Shown here in pieces: positions 47,827 through 64,000 of a stretch of DNA of 64,000 bases. Position 1 is the stretch's first letter. Each line of letters starts with the position of its first letter. The DNA is from [Phialemoniopsis] sp. UDSM-2020 (taxonomy: Eukaryota > Ascomycota > Sordariomycetes > Thyridiales > Thyridiaceae): contig JAEILZ010000007.1 of the NCBI GenBank assembly GCA_018873225.1, positions 2,232,001 through 2,296,000 of the forward strand, in the 5' to 3' direction. The position numbers and the translations under genes were made by a program. The notes under the pieces are model-generated. The model made no database searches. It saw only the letters and a list, made by a program, of their open reading frames with translations, and was not told where the DNA came from.

Positions 47827-49366
47827 GTTGAGCGGCGAAGAAGCCTTATGGGTGAACTATGAGAGCATATCCCAAAAGAAGACGGGGCTATCGGTAGGTT
47901 ATGAGAGAATTGAGAATTGAGGTCGCAGTCAAAAGTCGCAACGCGATGCGGAATCGAAGAATTAGTGACAGTGGCGATGCAAAGTGAAAAGAAGTATACC
48001 AGGCAAACGAATGTAAGGGCCGAGATCAAGGCCTCGGATGCAATTGTCAATGCTTCCTTGTTGGAGAAGGTAGGGCTGCTAGAAGGTGATGATGAGGTCG
48101 AAGAGAGGCGAGAGAAGAGAAATGATCAGTCTGGCCCAACGAGATGGGCACGGCCAACTGAAAGTCAAAGGAGGGCGGCCGGCTTGGCCAATTGGGGCTG
48201 GGAAGCTTGGAACGTAATTAAGCAGAAGGCAAAGGTGAGGAATGCTGTTTTTCTGTTGGTATGTTGCGGACTTGGGACGATGGGTGTGTTTGTGGGGAGG
48301 GGTTGCCAGTCGTGATGCGCGGAGGAGGCGCGTTTGGAATGTGAAGATGCGATCACGCCCAGGAAATCACTTTACGTAGCCCCCCTCTCTCAGGCGGGTG
48401 CTGTTTTAAACCAGACCACGCCAAAAAGATATAGCTCCAACTTAAATTTAGGGGGTTGAATGCCAGAAGAGCGAGGGTGAGGTGAAGGCAAGGACGAGGA
48501 TATGACGAAGCACAGAGACCAGACACCCAGGACGGTGGCTGATAACACGGACCGGAGCTGGTTCAGAATGCCAACTACATTCCAAACGGCCTGCGCCGCG
48601 TCTAGATTTCCATGGGGTCCCCTTGCCTTTGAAGGAGAGCTTATGTTGTAAGGGAAAGTAAATCAAACCGCTTTGCCTACCTTGTTTCTTCAAGCTGTTT
48701 CATCTTCTGTGATATGCCAGTCCGCCCGGAGGATTCGAAGCATAACCTATGCTGTACAGCTTGGGAGCATTTACTGTACCTCGAGCCCTGCAGGGTTGGG
48801 AAAGAATTACCATGCAGCACTAGAGGAGCGTAGTGCAGTAGTGCGCAGCTTCTAGGACTCGAGAGCGATACTATCAAAATCTGAAGGATGGCGTAAGAGT
48901 GCATTGAATTCTTCAGGCAAATGCTGCATCCCTTGATATGAGGTCGGGAGTTATGGATCTCCAGCAAGCACCAAGTGGGTTTGATTGGTGCCCTGTGCTA
49001 ATGCGAAGACCCGGACGTCAGCTGTCAGAAGCCTGAGAGGTCCGCTATGATCCACTATTTGGCAGCCGCTAACCTGCCATTTGCGTAAGAAAAGAGCCCC
49101 AGTGCCGCCGGCTATCGCCGCCCCATTCACGCCCACAAGGCCAAGCCAATTTACCAGGACGCGTCTCTTTGCGGTAGTCGCGCCTGGCGTCTTTTGGACC
49201 TGTACTCTGTACCTTTTGCACCACCACTCTCACAGACATCGCAACCTGACGCACATTCCAGCACCGTCACTGTCAGCTCGTACTGGCTGCATGTTCGATC
49301 GCCCACAACAATATCGTCCGATCCCTACCCAGGGCATACATTGCAACGCCAGTCGAAGGGGTCGCG
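47827..49366. promoter_or_regulatory. Divergent promoter region, kinase / smc5
   Basis: A 1.54-kb interval separates two divergent start codons. A 132-codon plus-strand frame at 47917-48315 overlaps the probable kinase leader; it has no domain and is not called. One perfect MluI box lies near the smc5 side (listed separately). Confidence 0.55.
49159..49164. promoter_or_regulatory. MluI cell-cycle box (ACGCGT) upstream of smc5
   Basis: A single palindromic ACGCGT lies 203 bp before the smc5 ATG. ACGCGT is the classical MBF site. One hexamer alone is weak; it gains some weight because the other Smc5/6-linked gene in the window has a cluster of ACGCG cores at similar distance. Confidence 0.3.
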
Positions 49367-52805
<3,439 letters not shown>

Positions 52806-55800
52806 ATGGGCTTTGTTCGAATATTCCTACTGTTGTCTATTGTACTGGCGTTGCATGAGTGCTGGTAAAAGGGGGCAGTTTCCTCGGTGGCCGTTACGAA
52901 GTCTACGAAGATATGCTCGGGCTGACGAAGCGATATGGCTATATGTTGCAAGGCTGAACGACTAGTTAGACGTTAGATACCCTAATAGGACCAGCTATAT
53001 AATACAGTCATTGCTTGATCGTCATGATACATGACGGCAATAAGCCCCGAGGCTTCAGTGGGCAACAACATATTGGATCAGAATAGAGGTCACGGTGTAC
53101 GTAAGGCTGGTATCACACATTGAGACCTCGCGAGCTGCTGTTGCTTCCGAATATTCCACAAGCTGAATCTTGGCCAAGTGTTGTCATGGCAGCTTGCCTG
53201 ATCCAGCCCGGTCACGATATATGACAAACAGGCATATGTAATACGATCAATCTATAGCCTCATATACCTAAGCAGTGTGCGATATATTGTAGTATTCACC
53301 TATGACGCAAATTCGGACGCTGAATTCGAGAAACAAGCATGATTATTCAAGTCTTGTGGTCCTGCGGCAGAGTTACAGCCTGTTTAGCCATGAAAGCCGT
53401 GGTTGGCCCATCACCCCTTTTCCCAGCCGCAGCATGGACGCAGGCTTGACCGTTGAGTAAAGCCCTTAATGGCAAAGGGGGAAAATACGCTGAAAGAACG
53501 GAATTGCTAATAATCCTCCGACACAAACAAACAGTCGAGTTTCATCGCGAGTGGTCTACCGTCCAAGTGACGATCTACGTGCCGCTGAAAGGGATGTCGG
53601 TATTGCCACACCTAAACAGCTTCATTGGCTTTCCTAGGAGCGGACACATCCATCGAGTTGCTTGCATCCATGCTACACACCCGAGAAACGGCGCCTACTG
53701 CGTCGGCAGGATGTCGAGCATCCCTCGGACCTTATTCACCGCGGACAAGGCCAGGTTCAGGGGCAAAACGCTCAGCATCAGGACCATCTCCGAGAATTGA
53801 TTGGTCGAGCGCCCCTCGCAACACTCATTTCAAGCTCATATCCTTGTCAAACTCCTTCTGGGCTTCGAGCTGCTCCGGAATACTGTATCGTCTGGTTCAT
53901 TTCGCCGCCGCCGGGCCGCATCCAGGGCCCCGGGTGCAGTTACAAACCGACGGTGAGATGGGCCACAACTGGTCGACGCTCGCCCACGTAATTGTTGCCT
54001 TCTTCGTACGTGCCACTCTCATCTCGTTCAGCTTCCCCCATGGGGAAAAGCCACCGTTCGTGGACGGTTGAAGATCCCTCGCCACCGCGGGCAACTTCGA
54101 GGCTGAGTACGGTCGATGCAGCACGGCTCGCGACACTCCCGAAATACTCATTGATCGCTTGGACTATCGTTAAGAGATATCAGAACGAAGGAGAAACACT
54201 TTTCACGACACCTGCTTGATGGGGGCAATTCTTCACTTGAAGTAAAAGGGGTAGTTGTTGTCGCTAGCCACGGTGGCGAGTAGAGCTGCATGTGGCAGCT
54301 GCGGCGCCAACGAACTTGGTAGAGATTGACACGCTGGTACGGCAGCTGATTTGCTCACTCGAGCATGCTAGTTCCGGCACTGAGGGACACCGAAGTAAAT
54401 TTAGCAACAAGGAAATAGCCTCATCGACCGAACTATGATAGCGCCCGAAGACGAAGCCTTGAGAGGAAGGGATCCAGTCGATCGTCTACTACGTTTGCGG
54501 AATGCACATCGTGACTCTCACGGTGGCGAGCAGGGTACAGGACCAGACAAAGCTCCGGTGCTATCTCGAAGGGGGCGTAGCGAGTATCGTAAGCTTGATC
54601 ACCAAGGCAAGTGAGAGAAAAAGGCTGGCCCAAGTTCGAGGTGACGATCGTACATCTCCTGCAGCTGCGGAAATTGGTTTCGGGAGGCGTTCCGAACCCA
54701 ACGTGTCAGAGGTCCTTTGAACTGGGTGTGAGCCCGCCCGAGTGCATGTCCCAACGGAGCAACGATCGCGAATGATCTAGGTAATTACCAGGAAATGACG
54801 GGAGCTTCCTGCAGGGGGCATCAGACCTTCTGGAGGATGCGACGTCCATCTGCCATCCCAGATGTCGAGCCGCGGTGACATCGGGAAATCCTGGTTGCGA
54901 CAAGTCTGAGTGTTCGCCACGGAATCCGGAACTGCACCACCAACGATTGAGTCCAACTGTGTCTGTTGGTACATCTCATGAGCACAAGCGAGGAGGCTGC
55001 TCCCGATATTTGAGAGCAATATCCGAGTAGCCCATACAGCCTGATTGGGCGGTCCAGTGTACATAGGGCCGAATGTCCAGGAAGCTGGCCTGACAGCGGC
55101 AGCACGTCTTCAAGGAACGGCTCCAGGGACGTCTGTGCTGTCTGCCACATGGCACCGTCGTGGCATGTCGTAGAAGCCGCCCACAATGTTTCGTCGGCCC
55201 TGTCAGCTACCTACTGTTGGGAGACTGGAGAGTAGCAATGGCCGGAGAATTTGCACCGCCCCGGTCTGCCAGGCCTTGGAAGTTCAGCGGGGGAGCGGCT
55301 TCAAATCTTAAATCAAACCAAGGATCTTGAGCGCGGCGCGCGTCATGCCACACCCAACCCGGCCAGCGACGGGTTTCTGATTGGCCAATGTTGAATTTCC
55401 TGTGCTGTTGCATGGAGCCGTTATCTGGGGCTGGCAGCGCATGGGCAACGATCATGCCCTTGCGATCTGGCAAGTGGGAAATCCAAAAGAAGATTTGCAC
55501 CGATTTGGGAATGAGATCTTCGGCGCAGACTCTTTTGGGAGAGGAGCAAAAGAAAAAGAGGCAAGGTTAGCAAGGTTGGCAGCGAGATTGGGCCGCATTC
55601 GGCCACGATCACGGCCATGGCAACTGAATAGCAGACGACCAGGCCTCAACAAACAAGACACCACCCGTTGCCTTGTGCAACATGTGCCAGACATACGGTG
55701 ACACGGCACCAGCCAGACCTGGGGTTCGGTTCTCATCCTCTGGTGCTTACCGCCTTCTTTCCGATGCAAATGTTCCACGAGCACTTTACCTGGTGCATAT

Positions 55801-58800
55801 CCGACGCAGGGGAACTGCTGACAGGGAATAGATCTTGCTTTTCCTACCAGATAAGCGTGCTGGAGGCCTGCAACCGTCCCATCCCGAGCGAGCCGTGCGC
55901 CCTGACGCAGGAAAAGGTGCCTGTAAGAAGGAAGACGATTAATGGGAAATTCGATGTGGCGCGGCGGGTGAAATCATATGGCGGAATCGCGAGTAATAAG
56001 GCCTGGCGTTGTTTCACGGCAGGGATCCTAGCAATCTGGATGCCAAGACGTCGCAATCTATCGGGACTTTCCACCGTAGAGAGGGTACGTAGGTCGCGGG
56101 TTGGTTATAGACATGTCCTCATGTGCCTTGAGGTTTCAAGATGTCAAGCAAGATATCGTGATACTCGTTATTCGGTAGATACATTTTTGAAGAGCAACGC
56201 ACGATTTATGGTCCTAGCCCCTTTTTTGACGAACCAGACGGTGCTTGACGTAGAAGGAGCTCGAGGCACCGTTACATCCTGCGTATATGTACACTTAAAA
56301 ATAGCAACCCAACGAGAATGCCGCTGCTGTTACACAAGACATTTCCTACCTCGCTGATCTGATTCAGGTCCCGTGACTTACATGACGGGACTGGACGTTT
56401 GGCCAAGCCGGGGAAGTGGCCAGCTCCCGTCCCAGCAGAGCTAAAGCCGAGCTTCGCACGTGCAGCTTACGAAGTAGGTAGGCACGTACGTAGGTATCTC
56501 CTTTCCACTCTGTGGGAGATGGAGATGATCCTCCAGACGTGCGTTATCAAGCATCTAAACTTGCAATCGTCGCGACGGTGCGTTCGAGGCTGGTGGGGCC
56601 TACGAGTAGGCCTTGCAGAAAGTGTGGGGGCCAATCCATGGATGCCCAGGCCATGATCCAAAACGGTGCCTGGCGGGACGTGTTTGTCTGGATTGACAGT
56701 GGCGACAGGGGTCGAGCTGCGTCATCCGGACCGTCTGACGAGATGGTTGACGACTCAGTCTGGACAAGCAAAGGAGCAGGAGAATCGCGGTGTGCCGTGT
56801 CGTCTAGGTATCATGCTTTTTGAGTGACAAAATGACTACGAGGTAACAACACACATGGGCGGACGCAAAGAGTTCAATTGTAGTCTACCTGCTTTCTACC
56901 CCAAGCAGTCCAGCCGCCTGGTGAGGCGTTTCTCGCTACTTTAGTCAAGTAAGAGGCAAAAGCAGTCTTCAATAGATAGGTGCTGAGTAGAGAGCTAGGG
57001 AGCACACTAGAGCACAAATAGTATCTGGGTAGACTTGCCGCATTCCAATCATGCGAAACCCAGCCGTCGCCGGGAGTTGAGGGATAAGCTTCCTCAGCTG
57101 GCCATGTCAACGGGCGACTCCCAACGTTTGCCGCACACCAGCCTCTAGAGAAAAGGTGTGTGGCTCGCGTCTCGAGCCGTATTATGTATGACCTGACTAT
57201 CATCTTTTCTGCCAATTTGCTTACCTACTCAAATCTGTACAGTCCTTATGTGTTCTGCTGCTTTGTCGGCGTCGCGCGTGTACATCGGTACCTCTCCTAG
57301 AGCATGGTCAGGACCTGCGCTACCTGACACCGTCTGTTACCTACGAACTGGCGCTCCTTGATATTGCACAAGAAACCAAGAATAGGAAGCAAATAGTGCA
57401 GCCCGCCCACTTTACGTAGTTGGTCGATCTAGGCTAAACATCCTGGTGTTGGTTCTACCAACGCCCAGCCCCATAGAAAAACCAACTACTCCGTACGGAG
57501 TGCATGGACATGCCGTCGCCGCAGATCACGACACAGACACACCATCCCGTCTTATCGTCTAGCACGGTCTTGGGAAGCACTCTGGGGTTGGCCAGTGAAT
57601 CCCACAATAGACTGCTCATGAGATGGACACTGGTACCTGCTTCCCAAGAACTTTGCTGGAGATCAGTGAGATCCTAACACGCCCGCAAATGAAGGAGAGG
57701 GAATCAAGAGGATCCCTGTCGCCAGTCGAGGGCAATTCCTGCTAGTCTTGCAGCAGGCTATGCCAATTCCAATTTCCCATTCCAAGTTTTTCCAACTTCT
57801 TTGCTTTTACCGGTCTGTTCAGTCTGGCAACCCCTATTGACGATCAGCTGCTGAAGAAAGGATGCTCTCTACCAATCTTTCCCAGAGCCCGCTAAAATAA
57901 GGGCTCCGCCTCGGTGCGATCACTGCGTCTACGGCGTTTGGGCTTGGCCTGGCCCATTCGATTGCACAATTTGACCTCACTCAATATCGACGATTTTAGA
58001 TTCTCTTGGGGGGCTGACAAATGCGGATCTTCCTGGGCAATTGCGGGTTGTGGAATTAGACGATGACACTGTAATGCGTACATGCTCCGCTGTACTTGTT
58101 ATGTACGTACAGCCGGCAAGGGTGGAGAATCCCAAAGCTGACCGCACTGACTGCCCAAACTATCTCTTTAACAGACAAGGTCGCGAGCAAGACAGCGAAA
58201 GCTCCGCGTCGCGGTGGATCCATTCTTCTGGACGAGGGCCGCGGCGGCGGCGCTGGGCAAAGCTGGGCCAGGGCAGAAGGGGAATCTCGATTGCCCATCC
58301 CAAGTACCTGAATGCTACAGGGGCCCTCCCTGCATCTTGGCGCCCTTCTAGCTCGAGACTCTTCTTTCTCAGGCCACTCGTAAAGTCCCTTTGTGAGACA
58401 AAAGCTGGAGAGCAAAGAGCAAAAAAAGAGGACCCTGAATTGAGTTGGTTTTCTTCCGGCAAGGCTTGGTGTGCTAGTCAATCCTGTTGCCTACGGGCAA
58501 TTAAGAGATATTACTGCCGAGAAGTGAGGGCTTTGACCCCGGTTCATCGAAGCGATCCGTCCAGGACATGCGATGCCATGTGTTGCCCAAAACAGGTGAT
58601 TGATGGCTCCCGTTTCTCTCATTGCTCCTGGAGAAGCTTTGGCAGCTGTGAAAGCTTTCCCGACTGGAAGCACTCGTCTTGGTGTTGTCACGGTGAGTAG
58701 TAAAGAACTACCTGCTGCTGCCCCTGCAAGACGATGCCTCCGACTGCTCCGTAGCTTTCAAAAGCATATCGGCGGCCATGGAAAGCCAAATGCCCGTTGC

Positions 58801-61698
58801 GACCTCACAATCAACGGCGGCTGCCAATCAGACGCGGTAAAGCAGACGTAACATGATGGATGGGACGCGTTTTGGGATCGTACAAGCAGGCATGTACATA
58901 CTGTGCTGTCCGGCTGGTACCGCTGTTGCAGGGGTTTGGACGCCAGAGCGGCACGAAGGAAGAGTCTCTCGTGTTCCATGAGCTTAGACAGACCTGCACC
59001 ACCTTGACAACTTCAAATGCCAAGGCGTCAAGTCGCAGTCAGTAGTAGATAGAATCTGTTTGAAAGTCATTCAAGTTAACACTGGGCAAGCCGGGTTAGA
59101 AGCGATTCAATAATAGATCTTGTAGACTTCCCAGTTACCTGCTCCTTCTTATTACAGCGAGTGGGCCAACCTGGAGAGAATCTAGGCGCTTGAGCAGTCA
59201 GTCACATTAGTTAGTTGCTGACCACAGGTAGAGTCTCTTGTCAAGTTCGGACTATGTACATACAGTATCTAGTGCCGGGTCCCACGGGCATCAATCGAGC
59301 AGATCCAGTCGGAGATGCCCACGTTACGGAAGCGCGTCGGCTCTCTCTGCCAGCGGGCGGTCACATGCAGTGGTGCAGTGGTGTGCATACCGTCCTCGCG
59401 CCACATACGAAAGGCCCCTCTTGCTGTCGTTGAATGACAACTCTGTGCTCGATGCTGAGCGTAGACATCCTGACATGCTACGACAAGATGCAAAGGGTAG
59501 TATCGTCCACACAGTCAATACGTACTTGTAAACCTACCCAGACGCTAGGTGGGCGTCTTTTTTGCAGAGACGCCGCGCGGCGCCCCTCCGAACGGTTGCC
59601 CATCCTGGTGGACATCCACCTGGCCTAGCCCCGTTTGAGGATTTTTGTAGGTGGTTTTCAGCAGGTACCAATCAATTCGACAGGCATGTCGGCTTCGGAT
59701 ACGACCTGAAGACTGCATGAGGCCCGCAGCTGGAAACAAAAGACGAAGTACCAAACATCCATCCATGGGTGAGTCTGAGCAAGCCCGTTTGGTGCCGTCA
59801 TCGTCCTGGGGTGCAGTGGAACCGGATTCAGGTACCGACAGAGCAGAACTGGTGACGGGCGGTAGCATCCAGCAATCAACAAGACATCGAGAAGCCCACT
59901 TGGTGATCCACGACTGTGTGGACGGTTCAGGCGTCGCCCTGCGACCGCTGCCAATGTGCCAATGTCATGTCAATTCTTTGCAGGCGACAGGATGTTTGAT
60001 GGATGTCAGACCGACGACTTGTCCCAAGCTCCCAAAGCCCAGGGATTATACTTTTTGTGCGCCCTTCCCAAGCCAACACCAGTACCGCCTAACCCAACGC
60101 TTGACGGCGGTACCTGGCACTAAAAGTCAGCTATCCGTCGTCTCCGGCAGAGCAGGCGAAAAACCCCAGTCAATACGCGTATCAATCGGGGTGAAAGTGA
60201 AAAAATAGGCACACCACTTTTTTCCCTCCCCTACTTCTCCCCTTGCTCCCTCGCAAAGTGTTGGCTGCCACCCACTGGCATGACCGAGACTGGCGCACCC
60301 GACTGGGAAGCTTGGCCACCTAACTATCCGTACCTTTGCCTAGGTAAGGTACCTCGTACGGGAACGAGCTCAGTGTACCTTTTGATGCATGCAAACTGTG
60401 GGCTCGCTTTCGGGCACAGCCTACCTCCGTTGTGCGATTGGGAGGTACTTGTCATTCTCACCCACACCCTGCACTATCACCCAAGTACCTCAACTTGCGA
60501 CTCTCTTCCCTCCCCCCTACCGACCTGATTTTTGGGTACTGTACTTTACTTTGCCTTGCTTTTACCTCCTACCTTATCTCCACTGTGTCTCCATATTGCT
60601 TTGCTGAGTGCCCGCTTTCATGGTCTACCTTCTAGATCCTGATTCTATTTTTTTCCTTCCCTTCTAACTTGTGTTGCTGTTCTACGAGGGAGAGGAGAAA
60701 AAAAAAAGAAGAGTGACATCCCCCATCACCGAGGCAGAACGCATATACGATTCTTGTCTGCCTGTACTCTCGCAACCCTTCCCTGGACAAACCCTCGTTT
60801 GATTTCCTCCATTCGCTCGTTTCTTCCTCAATCTCGCGACGTTGCCAATCTTGGTCGGAAGGAGTAGAGAGGCTTTCCCTGCCGAACCTATCATTCCGCC
60901 TGCGTGTAAGAGCCAGCGAAACCCAGCACACACTCGGCGGCGGCGGCCCCCTCCCACCCCCAACCAACCAACCACCTACCACCGATCTAGTTCCCTTTCT
61001 TCCACCCCAAAGGGCCTGAAGGCGCGACCTCTTTTTTTTTTCTACACCACTCTGCAGGCGTTACGCTCGTTCACCCTGCCAAATCTCTTTGCTGCTCCGC
61101 CTAGTACTTTTGCTGGACTAGATCACCTACGCCACCCAATACACACCTTGTCGACCTGTCAAGGCCAGCTTGGCTTGCGCTGCATTCGCCAGACGCCCGC
61201 TCCGGTCGCTCATCATCTCGTCGATTCTTTGCCGAAAAAGGTCTGTGGCCCTGTTGCGCTGACGCTCAATCCGGCGTCTCGATCTGCAGTGCGTCTTTAG
61301 CTTGCCGGCTTTCCCACCTGCGCTGCGGCCACTCGTCACCCACAACTGTGACAGATTCGACACGCCCACATCGGCTTGCAACACCCCCTTGTTGCCCTGC
61401 TCGACAGAACAGACGAGTTCCGTCGAGAAATCCCACGTCGAATATCGAGAAAGCAAGAGGGAAAGCGAAGAAAAGAAGCCTTTAATAGTAATCTCGGAGG
61501 TGTACAACGTCGCTCCACGCGAGCCGGCATCGAAAGAAGCCTCTTACAAGGGAGGAGGATCGTCTCGCATTTCTTGTGGTGCGAGGCCACCTTGGATAAC
61601 CAACCCGGCCTGCTCTGATCGCGAGAGGCGCACAGCTGAAGAGGGCACAACGCATCTCGAAACTTGGCTAGCCCACTAATCCGGTTCGGGCCTTCACC
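52806..61698. other. 8.9-kb gene-free interval, smc5 to mug72-like gene
   Basis: No gene could be supported. A plus-strand frame of 229 codons (55668-56357, non-ATG start) is the longest; its Cys/Arg-rich random composition and lack of motif argue against coding. The right end (about 60200-61690) is pyrimidine-rich and probably the promoter and a long leader of the next gene. The hairpin at 60330-60352 lies there. Confidence 0.5.
60330..60352. repeat. Perfect inverted repeat around CCTAGG
   Basis: GTACCTT (60330-60336) and AAGGTAC (60346-60352) are perfect inverted arms around a 9-base centre that itself contains the palindrome CCTAGG. The element lies 1.35 kb upstream of the mug72-like ATG in a pyrimidine-rich promoter. 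It could be a dyad binding site or a hairpin; no function is shown. Confidence 0.7.
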
Positions 61699-64000
61699 AT
61701 GGCACCCATGACACCCCGTCTCAAGATCCTCTCCGGTAAGTTCTTCTATTTGTTGTACCTGTCCGCCGTCTCTTTAGATCGTCTCCATCGCTCTCGACCT
61801 ACAAGTGCGACGTCGTACCCTTCGGACGACGTATCGACCCTCATCCCCCTTCCCTCTTGTCCCACGTCACCTCCTCAGGTTTCTGTCTCTCCACACTCGT
61901 TCAAACCGTTTCTTCCTCTTGTCTCTGCGATCATAGACACACATGCATCCCCGATTGGTGTATAGACATGGCGGACTTTGAGCTGATGAATGTGTGTTCA
62001 GTCGGTGGGAATGCAGTATCTGCCTTCCTGTCATGGCGACTTCAGGCTACCAATGCCTGCGACGTAACGCTTGTCTGGAAATCCGGATATGAGCACGTTG
62101 CTCAGTATGGAATCTCGTTCAAGTAAGTAAAGAAGGCCCAGCTTCCAGTGTTCAAAGTTTTACTTGCTGACCGTCTTTAGATCGCCGGCGTTTGGTAATG
62201 AGCGGTTCAAGCCGAGACACGTCGTGAGGTCTCCCGAGGAAGCCGCTGCTCGTCGAGAAGGCGCTTTCGACTATGTCATTCTTTGCATCAAAGCGCTGCC
62301 TGACATTTACGATTTGGCCGCCATCATCGATTCGGTCGTTACTCCTCAGCACACTTGTATCCTAATCAACACCACACACACACTCGGCGTCGAAGCGGCG
62401 ATAGAAGAGAGGTTCCCCACCAATGTGGTACTGTCTTTGGTCTCCGGAGCTGAGATCACCCAGCTTGGTGCGAGCGAATTCGAACACAAGGGCTCGACCG
62501 AAGTATGGGTGGGACCTGCAAACAAGAACGACAATATTCCTCACTCAATTCAGGAGGATATGGCCCAGGCCTTGGCTATGACATTGAGCACCGGGCAGGT
62601 GGACTGCAAGGTCTCGTCGAACATTCGGCAACAGCAATACGAGCGGGTTATTGGGTGAGTCTTGGTGCTTCACCACTGCAGTTTGCCCCATCACTAACAT
62701 TGCCACAGCCCGATCGCCTTTCATCCCGCCAGTGTCATCTTCGAAACTTCGAACCACGCGGCCCTGCTCGAAAAGGTTGGCGTCTCTCAGCTCGTGTCTG
62801 ATGTGATCGACGAGCTTCTGTCATTAGCTGAGGCTCAGGGCTGCAAGCTGCCTGCCGATTTCAAGCAGAAAACGATCAGCGAAATGTCACGGCCGCAGGC
62901 AGGCGAGAGCGTCATGTGGCAGGACTATGCCGCGAGGCGGCCTATGGAGGTTGAGACGTACCTTGGATCCCCTATGAAACTCGCCCAGCAGTGTGGCGTT
63001 CGGTTGCCACGCATAGAAACGCTTTACGCCGTGCTTCACAACTTGAACATCACCAACCAGACCCGACCGAAAGCTGGTGACCCAGTACCACGCCCTGCCG
63101 GATCTCCCGGCCCCGGTGCGTCCCCTGTTGTCCCTCGAATGTCATCACAGTCCATTCCGCCGCGGCCCATGCCCAACGGTATGTCCAATGGCAACGGCAT
63201 GCCTCGTCCCCGGCCTCGTGGCTCTTCGCAGATGGGACCACCTCCAGGCATGCGACGACCTCCCCCGTCGATGAACGGCGGCCCACCTAATGGCTTCGGA
63301 AGGCCGCCGACAAATGGATATGGGCCATCCTCGAGAGCTGCTTCCAGGAGGGGCTCGATGGAGGGTGCAGACCTCGAAGAATTCAGTCACCTCGTCGTGT
63401 ACGACGACATTCCCGAAGGCGGCGAGGCTTCTCAGGATGTGGGTTTGAGGGAGCGGGAGCTTCAGGTCAGGCAGCGAGAGTTGGCACTGCGGGAGCAGGA
63501 GATGAGGATGAGGCGAGGACCCCCAGGCCCCGGCCCCGGCCCGAGGAGAGGGCCCCCATCAATCCGCCCTGGGCCGTACGACGACGATGACGAGGAAGAA
63601 GACTACTTTGACCCGGCTTCTACACCCGGGCCCATGATCGACCCCGACAACTTTGATATGATGAGCGTTACTTCGAGGAGGAACCGCAAGGCCCCGGCTC
63701 CCAACGCTGCTCAAATGCGCAAAAACCCTGAGTTTGGCGCTATGCCGCCACCGCGCAACAGCCGATTCCGACCAAACTTTGGTAGGAATCGGTCTAGCCA
63801 GGTTGTCGAGTCAACGTCTCAGCTTCACTCCAACATTCTGGACGACCCGCTACTGGGTTACTCATCGAATCGATACGGCAACGTAGATCGGGGAGCGATG
63901 CATGCCGAGTCGAGAGCGAATTCGCTGACAGCGTCGCGCCTAGAAGATCTGCAGTACAATGGCGGCGGGCCTCCCATGGGCATGGGCATGAACGGCGGGT
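61699..64000 (+). CDS. Mug72-like protein with ketopantoate-reductase fold (3' end outside window)
   Basis: Exons 61699-61735, 62002-62122, 62181-62654 and 62709 to beyond 64000 stay in frame; introns are 266, 58 and 54 bp. About 640 residues are visible and the gene runs off the edge. The first about 300 residues have the PanE/ApbA fold: a Rossmann start (LKILSVGGNAVSAFLSWRLQ), FDYVILCIKALPD, CILINTTHTLGVEAAIEERF and a helical C-domain with FHPASVIFETS. The usual GxGxxG is replaced by GGNAVS and the catalytic Lys/Asn segment is altered (QQYERVIGP), so classical ketopantoate reduction is doubtful. A long Pro/Gly/Asn/Met-rich tail follows, with a charged coiled segment (LRERELQVRQRELALREQEM) and an acidic patch (YDDDDEEEDYFD). 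Fission-yeast mug72 is a named relative from meiotic expression screens. Its job is unknown. Confidence 0.8.

Noticed and set aside
47917..48315. 132-codon plus-strand frame next to the kinase start
   Set aside because: Most likely within the kinase leader on the opposite strand; no similarity or splice evidence.
55668..56357. Plus-strand open frame of 229 codons, longest in the smc5-mug72 interval
   Set aside because: Non-ATG start, random composition, no motif. A length like this is only mildly unusual for 64 kb read in six frames. RNA-seq would settle it.

Overview
The window reads as nuclear DNA of a filamentous ascomycete (Pezizomycotina, most likely a Sordariomycete). Genes carry short introns (about 54-266 bp) with GTAAGT/GTATGT/GTGAGT-like donors, CTAAC/CTGAC-like branch sites and YAG acceptors. 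Typical filamentous-fungal families are present, including a Pls1-type tetraspanin, an Mcm1 MADS protein, an SKL-tailed glyoxysomal malate synthase and a Mug72-like protein. There are no operons, plastid/mitochondrial genes, CRISPR arrays or intact transposons, and I found no convincing tRNA or rRNA gene.

Layout: (1) 2.4-4.4 kb, plus strand, a CANIN-domain protein (Nse6/SLF2-like). (2) 4.6-5.5 kb, minus, V-ATPase subunit E, tail-to-tail with (1). (3) 6.5-8.3 kb, plus, a NIPA-type magnesium transporter, head-to-head with (2). (4) 8.7-9.5 kb, minus, a Pls1-like tetraspanin. (5) 15.3-16.1 kb, plus, Mcm1. (6) 18.2-18.8 kb, minus, a Ctr copper transporter. (7) 24.1-25.4 kb, minus, a two-finger C2H2 transcription factor. 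(8) 39.6-41.5 kb, minus, malate synthase. (9) 43.9-47.8 kb, minus, a Gin4/Hsl1-type kinase. (10) 49.4-52.8 kb, plus, Smc5, head-to-head with (9). (11) 61.7 kb to the window edge, plus, a Mug72-like ketopantoate-reductase-fold protein, cut by the window end. Exon structures were worked out by hand from splice signals and reading phase. Every one closes in frame except the last, which is open at the edge.

Eleven genes in 64 kb is sparse. About 14 kb (25.4-39.6), 9 kb (52.8-61.7) and 5.8 kb (9.5-15.3) contain no gene I can support. Part of the largest gap (about 34.2-38.5 kb) holds short broken reading frames that look faintly like TPR repeats of fungal STAND/NLR-type proteins. That is a tentative reading.

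Functional threads: two genes point to the Smc5/6 genome-stability complex (Smc5 itself and the CANIN protein). The CANIN protein starts with a PCNA-binding-like motif, and its promoter has four ACGCG (MBF-type) cores within 250 bp of the ATG. Ion homeostasis is represented by V-ATPase E, NIPA and Ctr; development and cell cycle by Pls1, Mcm1, the C2H2 factor and the Gin4-like kinase; carbon metabolism by malate synthase. I did not find a self-contained new system. The best leads are the PIP-like motif with its MBF promoter, the altered active site of the Mug72-like protein, and the eroded TPR-like region.
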